Shown: positions 46,301 through 61,300 of the stretch, piece by piece | Position numbering within the stretch: position 1 is the first letter of the stretch | How the letters are laid out: every line of letters starts with the position of its first letter | NCBI GenBank assembly: GCA_902363255.1 | Contig: CABIZO010000002.1 | Coordinates: 124,001-188,000, forward strand | Origin: Peptostreptococcaceae bacterium | GTDB taxonomy: Bacteria > Bacillota > Clostridia > Peptostreptococcales > Peptostreptococcaceae | Reading direction: 5' to 3' | DNA length: 64,000 nucleotides | Position numbers and translations under genes: made by a program | Notes under the pieces: generated by a model | Told to the model about the DNA's origin: nothing | Seen by the model: the letters and a program-made list of their open reading frames with translations, nothing else | Database searches by the model: none

Positions 46301-49300
46301 GAAATAATTGAACAAGGTAAACATGAGGAACTTCTAAATTTAGATGGATTTTATGCAAATCTTTATAATAGTCAATTTAAAACTGGTTTAAGTATATAAG
46401 TACTTAAATGTAAATAATCATAGACATAAAAACTGCCTGAAAAACAATTTTAATTGTTATATGGCAGTTTTTTTATATATAGAATAAATTACTAAACAAG
46501 ATGTATTTCATTAATATTGATACTATAAATTAATATTAATACTATAATATAAATGAATAGATAAAAAATAAGGGGGTAAAATTATGCCGAAAAAGGTTCT
46601 GATAGTGGGGGGAGTAGCTGGAGGAGCTTCTGCAGCAGCGAGGCTTAGAAGGTTAAATGAAGATTATGAAATAATTATGTTTGAAAAGGGAGAATACATA
46701 TCATTTGCAAACTGTGGACTTCCATATTACATAGGAGATAGTATAAAAAATAGAGGTTTTCTTCTTGTTCAAACTGTAGAAGGAATGAAAGAAAGATTTA
46801 AACTAGATGTAAGAAATTTAAGTGAAGTTATGGAAATAGACAAAAACAATAAAAAAGTTAAGGTAAAAAATCATAAAACTGGAGAAATTTATGAAGAAAC
46901 ATATGACAAGCTAATACTTTCACCAGGAGCTATGCCTAAAATACCAGATATAGAAGGAGTAAAATCTTGTGATAACTTATTTACTCTTAGAAATATTGCA
47001 GATACGGATAAAATAAAAAATTATGTTAATATAAATAAGCCACAAAAAGCCCTTGTGATAGGTGGCGGATTTATAGGTTTAGAGATGGTAGAAAATTTAC
47101 ATGAAAAAGGAGTTGAAGTTACATTAGTCCATTCTAGAAATCAAGTAATGAAACCTGTTGACTATGAAATAGCAAGTGTACTTCATACTCATTTAATAGA
47201 AAAAGGTGTGAAATTAATATTAAATGATAAACCTAATAAGTTTGAAAACAATGGTAAAAAAGTTATACTAAAAAGTGGAAAAGAAATAGAAACAGATATG
47301 ATTATTCTTTCCATAGGTGTAACACCTGAAAGTGCAATAGCAAAAAAAGCTGGCCTTGAAGTAAATGAAAAGGGAGCTATTGTTGTAAATAGTAAAATGA
47401 GAACTTCAGATGAAGACATATATGCTGTAGGTGATGCTGTGCAGGTTATAGATTTTGTGAATAAAAAACCTACAATGATTCCTCTAGCATGGCCTGCTAA
47501 TAGACAAGGTAGATTGGTGGCAGATATATTGTCAGGAAAAGATGTGGAATATAAAGGAACATTGGGCTCATTAGTAGCAAAGGTATTTGATTTAACTGTT
47601 GCAGCAACGGGGAATAATGAAAAAACTCTTAGAGATATGGGAATACCTTATGAAGCTGTTCATATTCATCCAGCATCTCATGCAGGATACTATCCAGGTG
47701 CCACACAAATTTCATTTAAGATGTTATTTAATCCTAAAACAGGTGAAATATTAGGAGCGCAGGGTGTGGGAAAACATGGTATAGATAAACGTATAGACTT
47801 AATAGCGAATTCAATAAAAGCGGGATTTACAGTATATGATTTACAAGACACAGAAGTTTGTTATGCACCACCTTATAATTCTGCTAAGGATCCAGTTAAT
47901 ATGATGGGATACTGCGGTGCGAATATTATGGAAAATATAGTTGAAAACACACAGTGGTATGAAATTGAAGATTTAGTGAGAAATGATGAATATATTCTAG
48001 ATGTAAGAGAAAAATATGAAGTAGAAAATGGGTCTATACCAAATGTTATAAATATACCATTGGGGCAATTAAGGGATAGATTAAATGAAATACCTAAAAA
48101 TAGAAAGATATATGTATGTTGCCAAGTAGGTCTAAGAGGATATATTGCATGTACTATACTAAATCAATATGGATATGATACTTCAAATATTGATGGAGGA
48201 TACAAAACTTATAGCAGTATAAAACATGCAGAAAAATTAATAAAAGACCAAGATGAAAGTGTGGAAATAACTTTATAAATATAAAAAGGTGGATGTGTAA
48301 TTGTTTAATTACCCATCCCTTTTTGTACATGATTAAGTATTTTAACTTATTTAATTTGAGTAGCTGTTACAACTACTACAAGATGTATTACTATTAGCCT
48401 TATATTTTGCTTTTGAAATTAATTGTGTCATAGTACCCATTGGGCAGTAAACGCACCAAGATCTTGGTTTATACAATAACATTGTTACTATTCCAAGGAT
48501 TGTTGATGTTAGCATCATACTATAAAATCCAAAAGCAAACTGAGCTACCCAAGGAGTTACCATACTAGTGTTAGTCCATGCCCAAGGTACTTTAAATGTC
48601 CAGATTAATTTTACAACTTCTTTTAATCCATTTGTCCCATTAAATACTAAATAAGTATTAAATAACATAACTACAAACATTGTCATAAAGAATGTTAAGA
48701 ATCCATATCTAAACCACTTACTTCTTAAAAACTTAGGTATATCTCTATTTTTGGATAATTTTAATTTATTTCCCATTAAATCTAACATTTGACCTCTACC
48801 ACAGTAAGTGTTGCAATAAGCTTTACCATGACCAGTTAGAGATATTATTAGAGGTATTGAAAAACATAATAGACCTAGCCAAGCAAATAGAATATTAAAA
48901 AATCCTAATGCTAAGTATGTGACACTTAAAATCCACATATAATCTTTAAAAGTTTTTTTATTTTTATTTTTAGTCATAATTATTCTTCCACCTCCTTTTT
49001 TTCTATATTTATAACAGATGCAGGACATGATTTCGCGCATTTTCCACAACCTATGCATTTATCTAAGTTTATCTCTGCAAAGACACCTTGTTCTATGTGT
49101 ATTAAATTAAAAGGACATACTTTTATACAAGTACCACAAGCAACGCAGTAATCTTTATCTATAATTGCTTTTCTTTTTATTTTTGACATTATTTATTCCT
49201 CCTTAATGATTTAAAAATATTATAATATTTTTGTAATTGAAGAACAGTGATATAGTCACATTCTGGATTGATGTGGATTGTATATCAAAAAGAAAATTCA

Positions 49301-52300
49301 GAAAATTTTAAAAAGTTGGTTGACATTATATAATAATCTGCATATAATTACTGTTATAAATTGAAATTAATAAAATTTAAAAGCGTTGACGGAGACAAAA
49401 ATACTTAATCTAATTAATTACAGAGAGCCAAGATTGCTGAGAATTGGTGTTAATTAAAGTATATAATGATCACTCCTAGCTTTCATATTGAAAAGTTTTC
49501 TTAGTAAATATGAACGTATGCTAGCGTTACTTAGCTATAGTTAAGATTAGCTCTGACTAGAATAAATGAGAGATAACCTATTTATTTTATAGGTTATAAG
49601 TAAGGTGGTACCGCGGAATATAACTTTCGTCCTTATGAGCAAATGAATGTTGCTTATAATGGCGGAAGTTTTTTTATATTTAAAAACCTATTCAGTTTCT
49701 ATAAGCCACATAAAAGTTAAGAGCCAAGCAAATTTAAAAAATTTAAATTGTAAAAGGAATTAATAGGAGGTAGTTTATATGAAAATAAATGTATATGCAA
49801 ATTTAAACCAAGGTATGGATTCATTCTTAAGAGTGGCAATGACTCTTAGAAGAAAAGAATTGGAAGTAGAATCAATGAGTATGTCTGCAGAAAATAGTGG
49901 AATGCACCTAACAATAAATGATGAAACGACATCTTTAGAAGATGTAATAAATTATATGAGAAAACTACATGATGTATCTGATTTAAAGGTGATGTAGCTA
50001 TTAAGCTGATATGAAGGAATATCTATATAGATAAATCCATAATTATAAATTTTAACTAAACATAGGGGGAATTTTGAAATGAAAATGTTTTATGAACAAG
50101 ATGTAAAGATGGATGCTTTAAAAGAGAAAAAGGTAGCTATACTTGGATATGGAAGTCAAGGTCATGCCCATGCACAAAACCTTAGAGATAGTGGTGTGGA
50201 AGTGGTAGTAGGATTACATGATACTAGTAAATCAAGAGAAAAGGCTAAAAATGATGGATTTGAAGTAGTAAGTGTGGCAGATGCTACAAAGATGAGTGAC
50301 ATAGTAATGTGTTTAATGCCAGATACGGCTCAAAAGAAAATATATGATGAACATATAAAAGAAAACTTAAGAGAAGGTCAAACTTTAGCTTTTGCCCATG
50401 GATTTAATATACATTACAACTTAATAAACCCACCAGAATTTGTTGATGTTGTAATGGTAGCGCCAAAAGGTCCTGGTCATTTAGTAAGATCTGTTTATAA
50501 AGAAGGAAGTGGGGTGCCTTGTTTATTTGCAGTATACCAAGATGCTAGTGGAAAAGCTCAAGATACAGTTCTTGCTTATGCAAAGGGAATAGGTGGAACT
50601 AGAGCTGGAGTACTTGAAACTACTTTTAAAGAAGAAACAGAAACTGATTTATTTGGAGAACAAGCAGTGCTTTGTGGTGGTTGTGAAGAATTAATAAAGG
50701 CTGGTTTTGAAACTTTAGTAAATGCAGGGTATCAACCAGAAGTTGCTTATTTTGAGTGCTTACATGAAATGAAATTAATAGTTGACTTAATGTATGAAGG
50801 TGGGCTTGAAAGAATGAATTACTCAGTTAGTGATACTGCTGAATGGGGAGGATATGTATCAGGACCAAGAGTAATAAACGATGCATCCAGAGAAGCTATG
50901 AAAGATGTACTTACAGACATACAAAATGGAAAATTTGCAAGAGAGTGGATACAAGAAAATGAAGATGGTTGTGAAGATTTCTTAAATAGAAGAACTCAAC
51001 AATATCATGCTGAAATATCAGAAACAGGTAGAAATTTAAGAAGTATGATGACTTTCTTAAACAAATAAGTTTAGTTTTTAAAAGGAGGTAAATTAGGTGG
51101 ATGGGTCAAGAGTAATATTAGAATGTCTTATAAAGGAAGGGGTAGATACTATATTTGGTTACCCTGGAGGAGCGGTGATACCTCTTTATGACGCTTTATA
51201 CGATTATACAGGTAAACTAAATCATGTTAGAACTTCTCATGAACAAGGAGCAGTTCATGCCGCTGATGGATATGCAAGAAGTTGTAACAAAGTAGGGGTA
51301 TGTTTTTTAACTTCAGGTCCAGGAGCAACAAATGCAATCACTGGTATAGCTACTGCATATATGGATTCTTCTCCATTAGTATGTTTTAGTGGTCAAGTTC
51401 CTACAGTTTTACTTGGAAAAGATTCTTTTCAAGAAATAGATATAACTGGTGTTACTTTATCTGTAACAAAACATAATTTCTTATTAAGAAAGGCAGAAGA
51501 CTTGCCGAAAACTATAAGAGAAGCTTTCAAAATTGCAAATAGTGGTAGAAAAGGTCCTGTATTAATAGATATACCAAAGGACTTATTGTTGACAGAAGTT
51601 GATTTTAATATGGATGATTATGTTCCATCTAATTTAGAAAATCCTTCAAAAGATGAATTTGAATTAAAAGAGGAATGTGAAAATAAGAAAAAAATAGACT
51701 TAGCTTGTAATTTGATCAGAGATTGTAAAAGACCGATAATATATGCTGGAGGTGGTGTGAAATCTGCAAATGAAGAAAAATTATTAGTGAATTTTGCGAA
51801 GAAAATTGATACTCCTGTGTTAAATACAATAATGGGTCTTGGAGATATAGATAGAAATGATGAATTATCATTAGGTTTATTAGGAATGCATGGTAGCAAA
51901 GAAGGAAACTTAGCTATATCTAACTCAGATTTAATAATAGCTATAGGAGCTAGATTTAGTGACAGGGTAATAGGTAAAAGCTCTGAATTTGCTAAAAATG
52001 CAAAAGTAATCCATATAGATATAGATCCTTCTGAAATAAATAAAAATATAAAAGCAGAAGTTGATTTGGTGGGAGATTTATCTTTATTACTTAAAGACTT
52101 ATATAATAAAGTAGAGGAAAAAGATAATTCTAAGTGGAAAGATGAAATAAAAACTTATGAAGATAAAGAAAATGTCATAGGTGAAGAAGAGTTCCATCCA
52201 CAAAATATATTATCTTTAGTAAATCAGAGAATTGGTGATAATACTGTTGTGGTAACAGATGTTGGTCAACATCAAATGTGGACTGCTAAGTATTGGAACT

Positions 52301-55300
52301 TTCCTCTAGGAAAAAGTTTTATAACATCGGCAGGTCTTGGTACTATGGGATTTGGATTGGGTGCAGTCATAGGTGCTAAACTTGGTGTACAAAACAAAAA
52401 TATAGTTTTAGTTACAGGAGACGGAAGTTTTAGAATGAACTGTAATGAAATGGCCACAGTTTCAACTTATAAAATACCAATATTAATATTACTTTTTAAT
52501 AACTCTACTTTGGGTATGGTTAGACAATGGCAAAAGCTTTTTTCAAATAAAAGATACTCAGAAACAGACATAGATCCTAGTGTTGACTATGTAATGTTGG
52601 CAAAAGCCTATGGAATAGATGGGTATAAGGCGACAAATATAGAAGAATTAAAGACTGTCTTAAATGACATAAACATAGATAGACCTGTATTTTTAGAATG
52701 TGTAATAAATACTGATTATGATGTTTATCCGATAGTACCTCCAAATGAAACTTTATTAAATTTAATATGTAATTAAAATAAGTAAGTGAGTTTAGAATAA
52801 GCTCACTTACTTATTTTTTGACAAATAAGTTACAATAGCTTAAGAAATGTGGAATTAATTGTTGTTAAGTGTTATTGTAGAAGTAAATTATATGAATTGG
52901 GGGAAAATAAATGAAGAAAAAATTATTATCTCTATTATTATCATTTATGATGATAATGGGAATAACAACATCATCTTTCGCAGATGAATTTACAAATGTA
53001 ATGCCAAGAAGCGCAAGTGTGGAAGATATTTTGGGAGATATTTTGCTTGACGAAAATGCTGAAGTAGAGAGCAAAACAAGCGCTATAAATTTAGATGCTG
53101 AAAAAAAATATAAAGTTAATGCGGACTTATCATTAATAATGTATAAATTCAAAATAACTAGTGATAAAAGCATAAATCTTAGCTATAAATCTACATCTAA
53201 ATTATTTGAAGTAGCAATGGTAAGAAATGATGATGACGCTTCACCTATATGGTCAGATACTATAGTAAATAAGTCTAAAGAAATATCAAATAATGTAAAC
53301 TTAAAATTAAAAAAGGGTGAATATATCATATTAGTAACTGCAACTAAAGGTGAGTATAGAATTAGCCCTAAAACAACAAAATCATTAAAAACTATGTCAC
53401 CTTTCACTGTTAAGAAAGTTTTACCAGGAACTACATCTTTATCTGGAACAGGTGTTGCAGGAGCAAAGGTAACAGTTAGGACAGATGATTTTAAAACTTA
53501 TACAACAACAGTAAAATCAGATAATACATATAAAGTTACTATTCCTAAGCAAGAAGAATACTCTGAACTATTAGTTAAAATAGAAAAAGAAGGATACGGT
53601 GCAAAAATAGCAGTAGCAGAGGTAGAGTATGCTAAATTTTCTACATTTACAGTTAATCAAGTGAAATCTACTTCAACAACAATTACTGGTAAAGGTAAAA
53701 GTGGAGCCACAGTTAGAGCTTTTGTTAATGGTAAAAAAATAGGAGAAGCAACAGTAAAATCAGATGGGACTTATTCTATAAAAATACCAAAACAATCCTC
53801 TAGTAAAGATGTCTTAGTGAAAATGTATAAAACAGGATATATTACAAAATCTAAGACAGTAACAGTTAAGAAAGTTTTCAGTAAAGCGCTTACAGTTAAT
53901 TCAGTAAAATCAACTCAAAAAACTATAACTGGTAAAGGTTCAAAGGGAGCAACAGTGAGAGCTTATGTGAATAATAAGGAAATAGGTAAAGCGACAGTAA
54001 AATCAAATGGAACTTATTCAATGTCTATTTCTAAGCAATCAAAGGGCAAAGTTATAACAGTTAAAATGAGTAAAACTGGTTTTGCTACATCTTCAAAAAA
54101 TGTAACAGTTAAATAATATGGCATTTTAAAATAGTAAGATTGGATTTTGGATCAAGAGTACGATGAATGTTATAAGTTATAGCAGAATCTTAAATAAAAC
54201 TGCATAATATAAAAATAAAAGTATGTTGTATGAACAACATACTTTTATTTTTATAAATGTACAATAGTTTAAAATATAATCTTTTGTATACAAAAATGAT
54301 ATAATTACTTATGGAGAAAAGGGGTGGAAGCTATGATGGATTTTAATGAAGATAAAGTAACAGAAATATGCTCTAAATCTATAATATTTAAAGGAATAGA
54401 TAAGGCAGATTTAAAAAAATTCTTCACTTCCTTGATATACGAAGTTGTGTTTGTAAAAAAAGGCGAACTAATTATAAAAGAAGATGATTATATTGACTAT
54501 TTAGGCTTAATTTTAGATGGAGAAGTAAATGTATGTAAATATTGTCCTGATGGTAGTGAAAGCTTGTTATCCAAGTTACAAAGTCACGAAGTTTTGGCTT
54601 TAGACATATTGTGCACACCATCTAAAAGTAGCTTTTATTATGCATATGCAGTTAAGCCCTCCTTTATTTTGAAAGTAGATCAAAGAATATTAGAAAAGAA
54701 TGAGATTGTATCTGAGGAAAATGCCTTAAAAATTTATGAGAATATTATAATGTGTTTAGCTAATCTTTGTGCGAAGAAATGTCATAAAATAGAGTTAGTG
54801 TCTCAAAAGAGTATAAGAGCAAAAATTATGACTTACTTGTGTATTCAAAAAAAGAATAATAAGAGTAATAAGTTTAAAATATCTTTTGACAGAGATCAAT
54901 TGGCTAATTATTTATGTGTAAATAGAAGTGTTTTATCACATGAACTATCATTAATGCAACAGGAAGGCATTATAAAGTTTAAAAAAAATGAATTTGAAAT
55001 TATTGAATAGTGTTGTTTAGACAACATACAGAAGAGTATTTATAATATAAACTATATGTATAAATACTTAGTAAAGAAGTATTTATAATGATATAAGGAA
55101 TGTTAAAATATTACTTGGACTGTAATATGAAAAATTCTAAAAGATATCAAAAGCCGTATTATAAAAATCAAAATAGACTTAGATAGTAAACTTGGTAGCT
55201 ATTTAAGTCTATTTTGATATTCTTTTATTACATACAAGATATTCCCATAACCCCTGGACCAGAGTGAGAACAGATAACACATCCTATATTAACGAAATAA

Positions 55301-58300
55301 ATATTTTTTACTTGAGATTCCTTCTCTAGTGCATTTCTCATTATTTCTAAATCTTCTTGATTATCTCCGCAACCTATAATAATAGTTTTATCTTTTAAGT
55401 CATTGCCAAATCTACCCACAATAGTTTTTGCTAAAGTTGAGTAAATTTGTTTTTTACCTCTGACTTGAGATTTTTGTGATACTAATCCGTCCTTAACTTC
55501 TAATATAGGTTTAATAGATAATAAATTTCCAAGAGCGGCTTTAGTAGATGAAATTCTGCCTCCCATTTTTAAATACTCTAAAGTATCTACGGAAAAAGCA
55601 ACTTCAACATTATTTTTATATTTTTCTAAATTGCAAAGAATATCTTCAACAGAGTATCCCATTTCTACCATTTCGCAAGCCTTTATTACAAATAGAGCAC
55701 TACCTATAGATAGATTTTGACTATCAAAGATAAATACATTATCGTGGCCATCGTTTTTTGCTAACATGGCACTTTGGTAAGTGCCAGAAGCTGTTGATGA
55801 TCCAGCAATATAAATTATTTCTGTATCACAATTATACTTTTCAAATATTGATTTAAACTGTGTATACGTAGCTTGAGAAGTTTTTGGCATACTATCACTT
55901 TCTCTAAGCATTTTATAAAAATCTTTTGTTGTTAAGTTTTGTCCATCTAAATACTCTGTATTATTAAAAATTACTGTTAGGGGTACTACATCAACATTAT
56001 ATTTATCAAGTATTTCTTCAGGTAAATCAGAAATACTATCACATACTATTTTTATCATTATTTTTAACCTCCAATTTTTGTTACTATAAAATATACTATC
56101 ATCAACAAAATACATTGTAAAGCAAAAAATTTGATTTTCAAAATAAAATAATTTATTTTTTCAATGAAAGTATTAATAAGAATTTTTGTATAAGAAGGAA
56201 TTGAAAAGTTGAAAATCGTACTATAATTAATATGTAAAAAATAAAATATATATATTTATAAAATGAAAAGAATTAGGAGGAACAATATGAGAACAAAATT
56301 AAGTGATAGAAAGTTACCTAATTATTCTATAGCAGAGGAAAGGTTTAATTATATATCTCATATAGTAGGTGGTGCTATCGGTGTAGTTGCATTAGTTTTC
56401 TGTGTAATGATTTCTGCATGGCATCATAATATTATGGCTATAGCCACTTCAGTTGTATACGGAATTACTATGATTCTATTATATTGTATGTCTTCCATAT
56501 ATCATGGTCTAAAAGATGGTATTGCAAAGAGAGTTTTTCAAGTTTTAGATCATTGTGCAATTTATATTTTAATAGCAGGTACATATACTCCGATTACCCT
56601 TTGTGCAATCAGGCAAGTAAACCCTAAAGTTGGTTGGGGAATATTTATCATGGAATGGTTTATTGCCATAATAGCAATAATTTTTAATGCAATTGATTTA
56701 AAAAAATATTCAGTGTTTGCTATGATATGTAATTTAGTAATGGGTTGGGGAATAATTGTAGTTCTTCCTGTAGCAATTAAAGCCCTTACATGGGGTGGAT
56801 TTATGTATATTTTAGCAGGTGGAATATTTTATACAGTTGGAGCTGTATTATATGGAATAGGAAGAAATAAAAGTTATATGCATTGTATTTTTCACGTATT
56901 TGTACTGCTTGGAAGTGTAGCACAGCTATTTGGAATAATGTTTTATGTATTATAAATTAGGGGGGAGTTTATTGAGAAAAATTGCATTGATATCTTGTAC
57001 GAATAGTAAAAAAATTGGATTTAATTTAGTTAAAGATATAGATAAAGAAAGTCAATTATTTAAATTATCAATAGATTATGGGAAAAAAATTGCAGATGAA
57101 ATTTATTTTCTGACGTCAAAATATGGTCTTGTAAAAGAGATAGATTACTCGGAATCTTATAGGGAATCAGATGTTTTTAATAGTGATATTGAAAATAGAT
57201 TATGGTCTTTAGAAGTATTAAAACAGTTAAATAAATTTACTAATATACATGAAGATGAATATATTGTTTTAGCAGAGAAAAATTATTATAAAAATTATAT
57301 TGAATTTTTAAAAAAAGTAGAGATGCCTTTTGAACATTTGTCACTTAAAGAAAAAGAAGATTTCCTAAGAAAAGAATTATGCCAAGAAGATAGAGGTAAG
57401 ATTTCTTATGGAGAAAAGTTGCACATACTCTTTAATTCCATGAAAAGATATAATCATAATAATTTTGATGAAATACCGTTTAAAAATGGTATTTATGTGG
57501 TTTTGGACAAAAAAGAAAAATATAAAGATATGGATAGAATTGTAAGAATAGGTACTCATGTTAATGACAATAAATTAATTACTAGAATTAAAAATCATTA
57601 TAAAAATGGTTTAAAGGATAATAGTTTCTTTAGAAAGAATATAGGTAAATCTATATTATCTTACAATGAACATTACTATTTGTACATTTGGAATATAAAT
57701 TTTAATGACAAAATTAATGATAGTAAATATGGAGAACTGAGAGATATGGATGTAGAAGTAGCATTGGAAGAAAAAATAAGTAATTATATGAAAGAAAGAT
57801 TTGAATTTGTGTGTTTTGAGGTAAATGAAATGAAAGAAAGATATAGATTGGAAGAAGGGTTGATTTCGACAATATATCATGATCAAGAATTTGATAGTTC
57901 TGATATGTGGTTAGGGAAATATAGCCCCATGGCTGAAATTAGAGATAGCAAAATGTGGGTATCTAGAGGTTTAGATAAAGCTCAATTAAATGAAGAAGAA
58001 TTTAGGAGAGTAATAACTTTATGTCTTAAATCAAATGAGGAAAAGGAAGCATTTAGCCAAATATAAAATATTTAAAAAGAAGGCGATCTTAATAAAAATA
58101 AACTTTATTAAAATTACCTTCTTTTTATATTATAATGATAAACTATTAATTATTTCTTTTAGGGATTCAAATTCTTCGTTGCTTAAAGTAACTCCTTTAC
58201 CCATTTTTTCATGACCTGGAGACCAATCTCTTAAATCATATTTAGGTTTGGCACCATTCCAACTAATAAGATTTAACTCTTTTGTCCATCCTTTAGGATT

Positions 58301-61300
58301 TTCTGATAATACTCCTAAATGTTCTACTATATCGTATTTAAAATCAGCCATTTATAAATAACTCCTTTTTTATTTTTTATCATTTTATCATTTTATCATA
58401 TATTTGTATTATTATAAAATATTGGATAATGTAAACTGCTTTATGAAAACATTTAAAGTTCATAAATGTAGAAATTTTTTATATATTAGTGTTATTAGTA
58501 ACCAAGAAATAAATTTTTCATAATATATATTACACCTAAAATGTAAATGTTAGATGAGGCTAAAATTAACGGAGGTGTAAAATGAGGATATTAAAATTTA
58601 TAGTCAAAATACTTTTTAAAAGGGATGTATATAAAGATAAAAATATAGCATATATGGAAATATCTATAGGTTTAGAGGCGGATGAAGAGACAAATCAAAT
58701 GTAAAAATAAATAAAGTGAATGTAAAAAAGTTAGATTTGTCTAACTTTTTTACATTTACTTTATGATAAATTATAAAAAATGTTTATAATTTAATTGTAG
58801 AGGCAATAATATAAAGGGATTTTATGCTTTTTTATGGAAAATAATAAAGTAAATATTTTAATGTTGAAAGGGGGTAATATATTTGGACAGGATCGACGAT
58901 AGAATAATAATTATAAAAGATGAAATTATAGATATTAAAGTTGATGCTATCGTAAACCCGACAGATGAAAATTTTAGTGGTATCTTTGGACTGGATAAAT
59001 TAATTCAGAAAAATGCAGGTCAGAAACTTAGCAAGAAATTATCTAAAAGTGGAATATGTCAAGTTGGTGATTGTATTATTACAAAAGGATATAATTTAAA
59101 TGTAAAAAGTATTATTCATACATGTACTCCTAAATGGGAGGGTGGACATACAAATGAAAGCGACTTGCTATTCTCCTGTTATAAAAACTCCATAGAATTG
59201 GCAGTAGAAAATGATAATAAAACCATAGCAATTCCATCTATCAGTTCAGGGAATAATAAATTTCCATTAGACAAATCTGCAAATATAGCTTATTATGCAG
59301 CATGGAAAATGATGAAAAAATATAACTCACAAGTTCTTGACACAATATATTTCTCATGTACAAATAAAAATACTTATGAATTTTATAAAAAGCTTTCACA
59401 AGATTATAAAGATATAGAATTTTCATTAGAAATGATTGAACAATATAGAAAAATGGACAAATATAATCACCACAATTTTACTATTGATGATTTTATTAAA
59501 AATTTAGGTGTTGAAAAGGCATATAATATTTTTTTACTTAAAGAATCATTTTTAGCAGGAGATATTGAATTAGAATTCATTGAAGAAACAGTAAAAACAC
59601 TTAAACAAATATTCCTTCAAATGAAAAATATGAGTAAGAATTTTGCAGATAAAGTATATATAGAAGAATTGGAATCAACAGAAAAAATATTAAAAGAAAT
59701 ATTTCCTACTATAGACTATAACACTATAGAACATGCAAAACAAAAAACAAAGGAACAGTTTATACATGCTAATGATTATATATTTGAAAAAATAAATAAT
59801 TCTTATAGATATTAATTATTTATTTTAGTATTATAAATGATATTATAATATATGTTTGTAATACATAAATGAAAGGAATTTTAATATGTCTAAGAAGAAG
59901 TACTATGCTGTAAAAGTGGGAAAAACTCCAGGAATATATTTAACATGGGCTGATTGCTCTGCACAAGTTACAGGATATAAAGGAGCCAAATACAAAAGTT
60001 TTACAACTATCGAAGAAGCTGTAGAATTTATTGGAGATAATATAAAAATTACAAAAAAAGAAACTGAAGAAAAATCTAAGATAACACAAACGAAAAAAGC
60101 AAGTACCACTGCAAGTTTATTAAAAAAAGGATATGATGTTAAGCCCATAAGAAGTACAGCAAAAGTTAAAACTTATAAAAGTTATATTGATCCAAAAGAT
60201 ATTATGAATGATTATGAATTTATAGCTTTTGTAGATGGAAGCTACGATAGAGGTAATCAAGTTTTTGGTTCGGGAGTGATTGTACTAAATCCAATTGATA
60301 ATTCTCATGATACTTATTATAATGCAGGATATGATAAATGGGATCAGTGGAATATAGTAGGAGAATTGGAATCAGTTAAAGTTGCCATAAATAAAGCGAA
60401 AGAATTAGGTAAGAAAGATATAGCAATTTACCATGACTTAAAAAATATAGCTTTATGGGCAAGTGGTGAATGGCAGGCGAAAAATGAGTATACTCAAGAG
60501 TATGTGAAATATATGGAATTAATGAGTAAAGAGCTAAATATTTGCTTCGTAAAAGTAAAGGCACATAGTAATGAGAGTGTATACAATGATTTAGCTGACG
60601 AAGCGGCTAAAGGTGCTATTATAAAATATTTAAATGAAAATAAATAAAAAGTAATTATTTTAATTTAATTGTAGAGTGATAAAAATATAAAATTAAATCA
60701 AATAATAGTAGTATAATAACCAAAGAATATATCTTTATTAATAGAAAACAATTAAGAATATTTATGGTATTTATATTACTATTTTTATTTATACCAAAAC
60801 TATTTTTTTGCAAAAATATTTGATGAAATGATTAGATACATAGAAATACTTTATAATTTAGAATAATAAAAAAGGACATAGTATTATGTCCTTTTTTATT
60901 ATAGAATTTCTTTTAAACAATCAATAAGATATCTATTATTTTCAGGTTTTAAAACACATACTCTAAAATAGTATTCGTCTAATCCATCAAAAGATTCACA
61001 ATCTCTTATTATAATTCTCTTTGGTATTAATTTTTCTCTTAGTTCATGAGCAGTCATAATTTGATCTTTTAATTTGCATAAAATGAAATTACCCTTGCTT
61101 TCATACACCTTAAGATTATTAAATTCACATAGAGAATTATATAAATAATCTCTTTCATTTAAGATTATATTTACGCAATTGTTGATATAATCATTATCTG
61201 TGAACATAATTTCACCCATTGATGAGGCAATTATATTTATGTTCCATAAATCAAGATTTTCATTGATTTTATTTTTTATATTTTCATTCCCAATTAATCC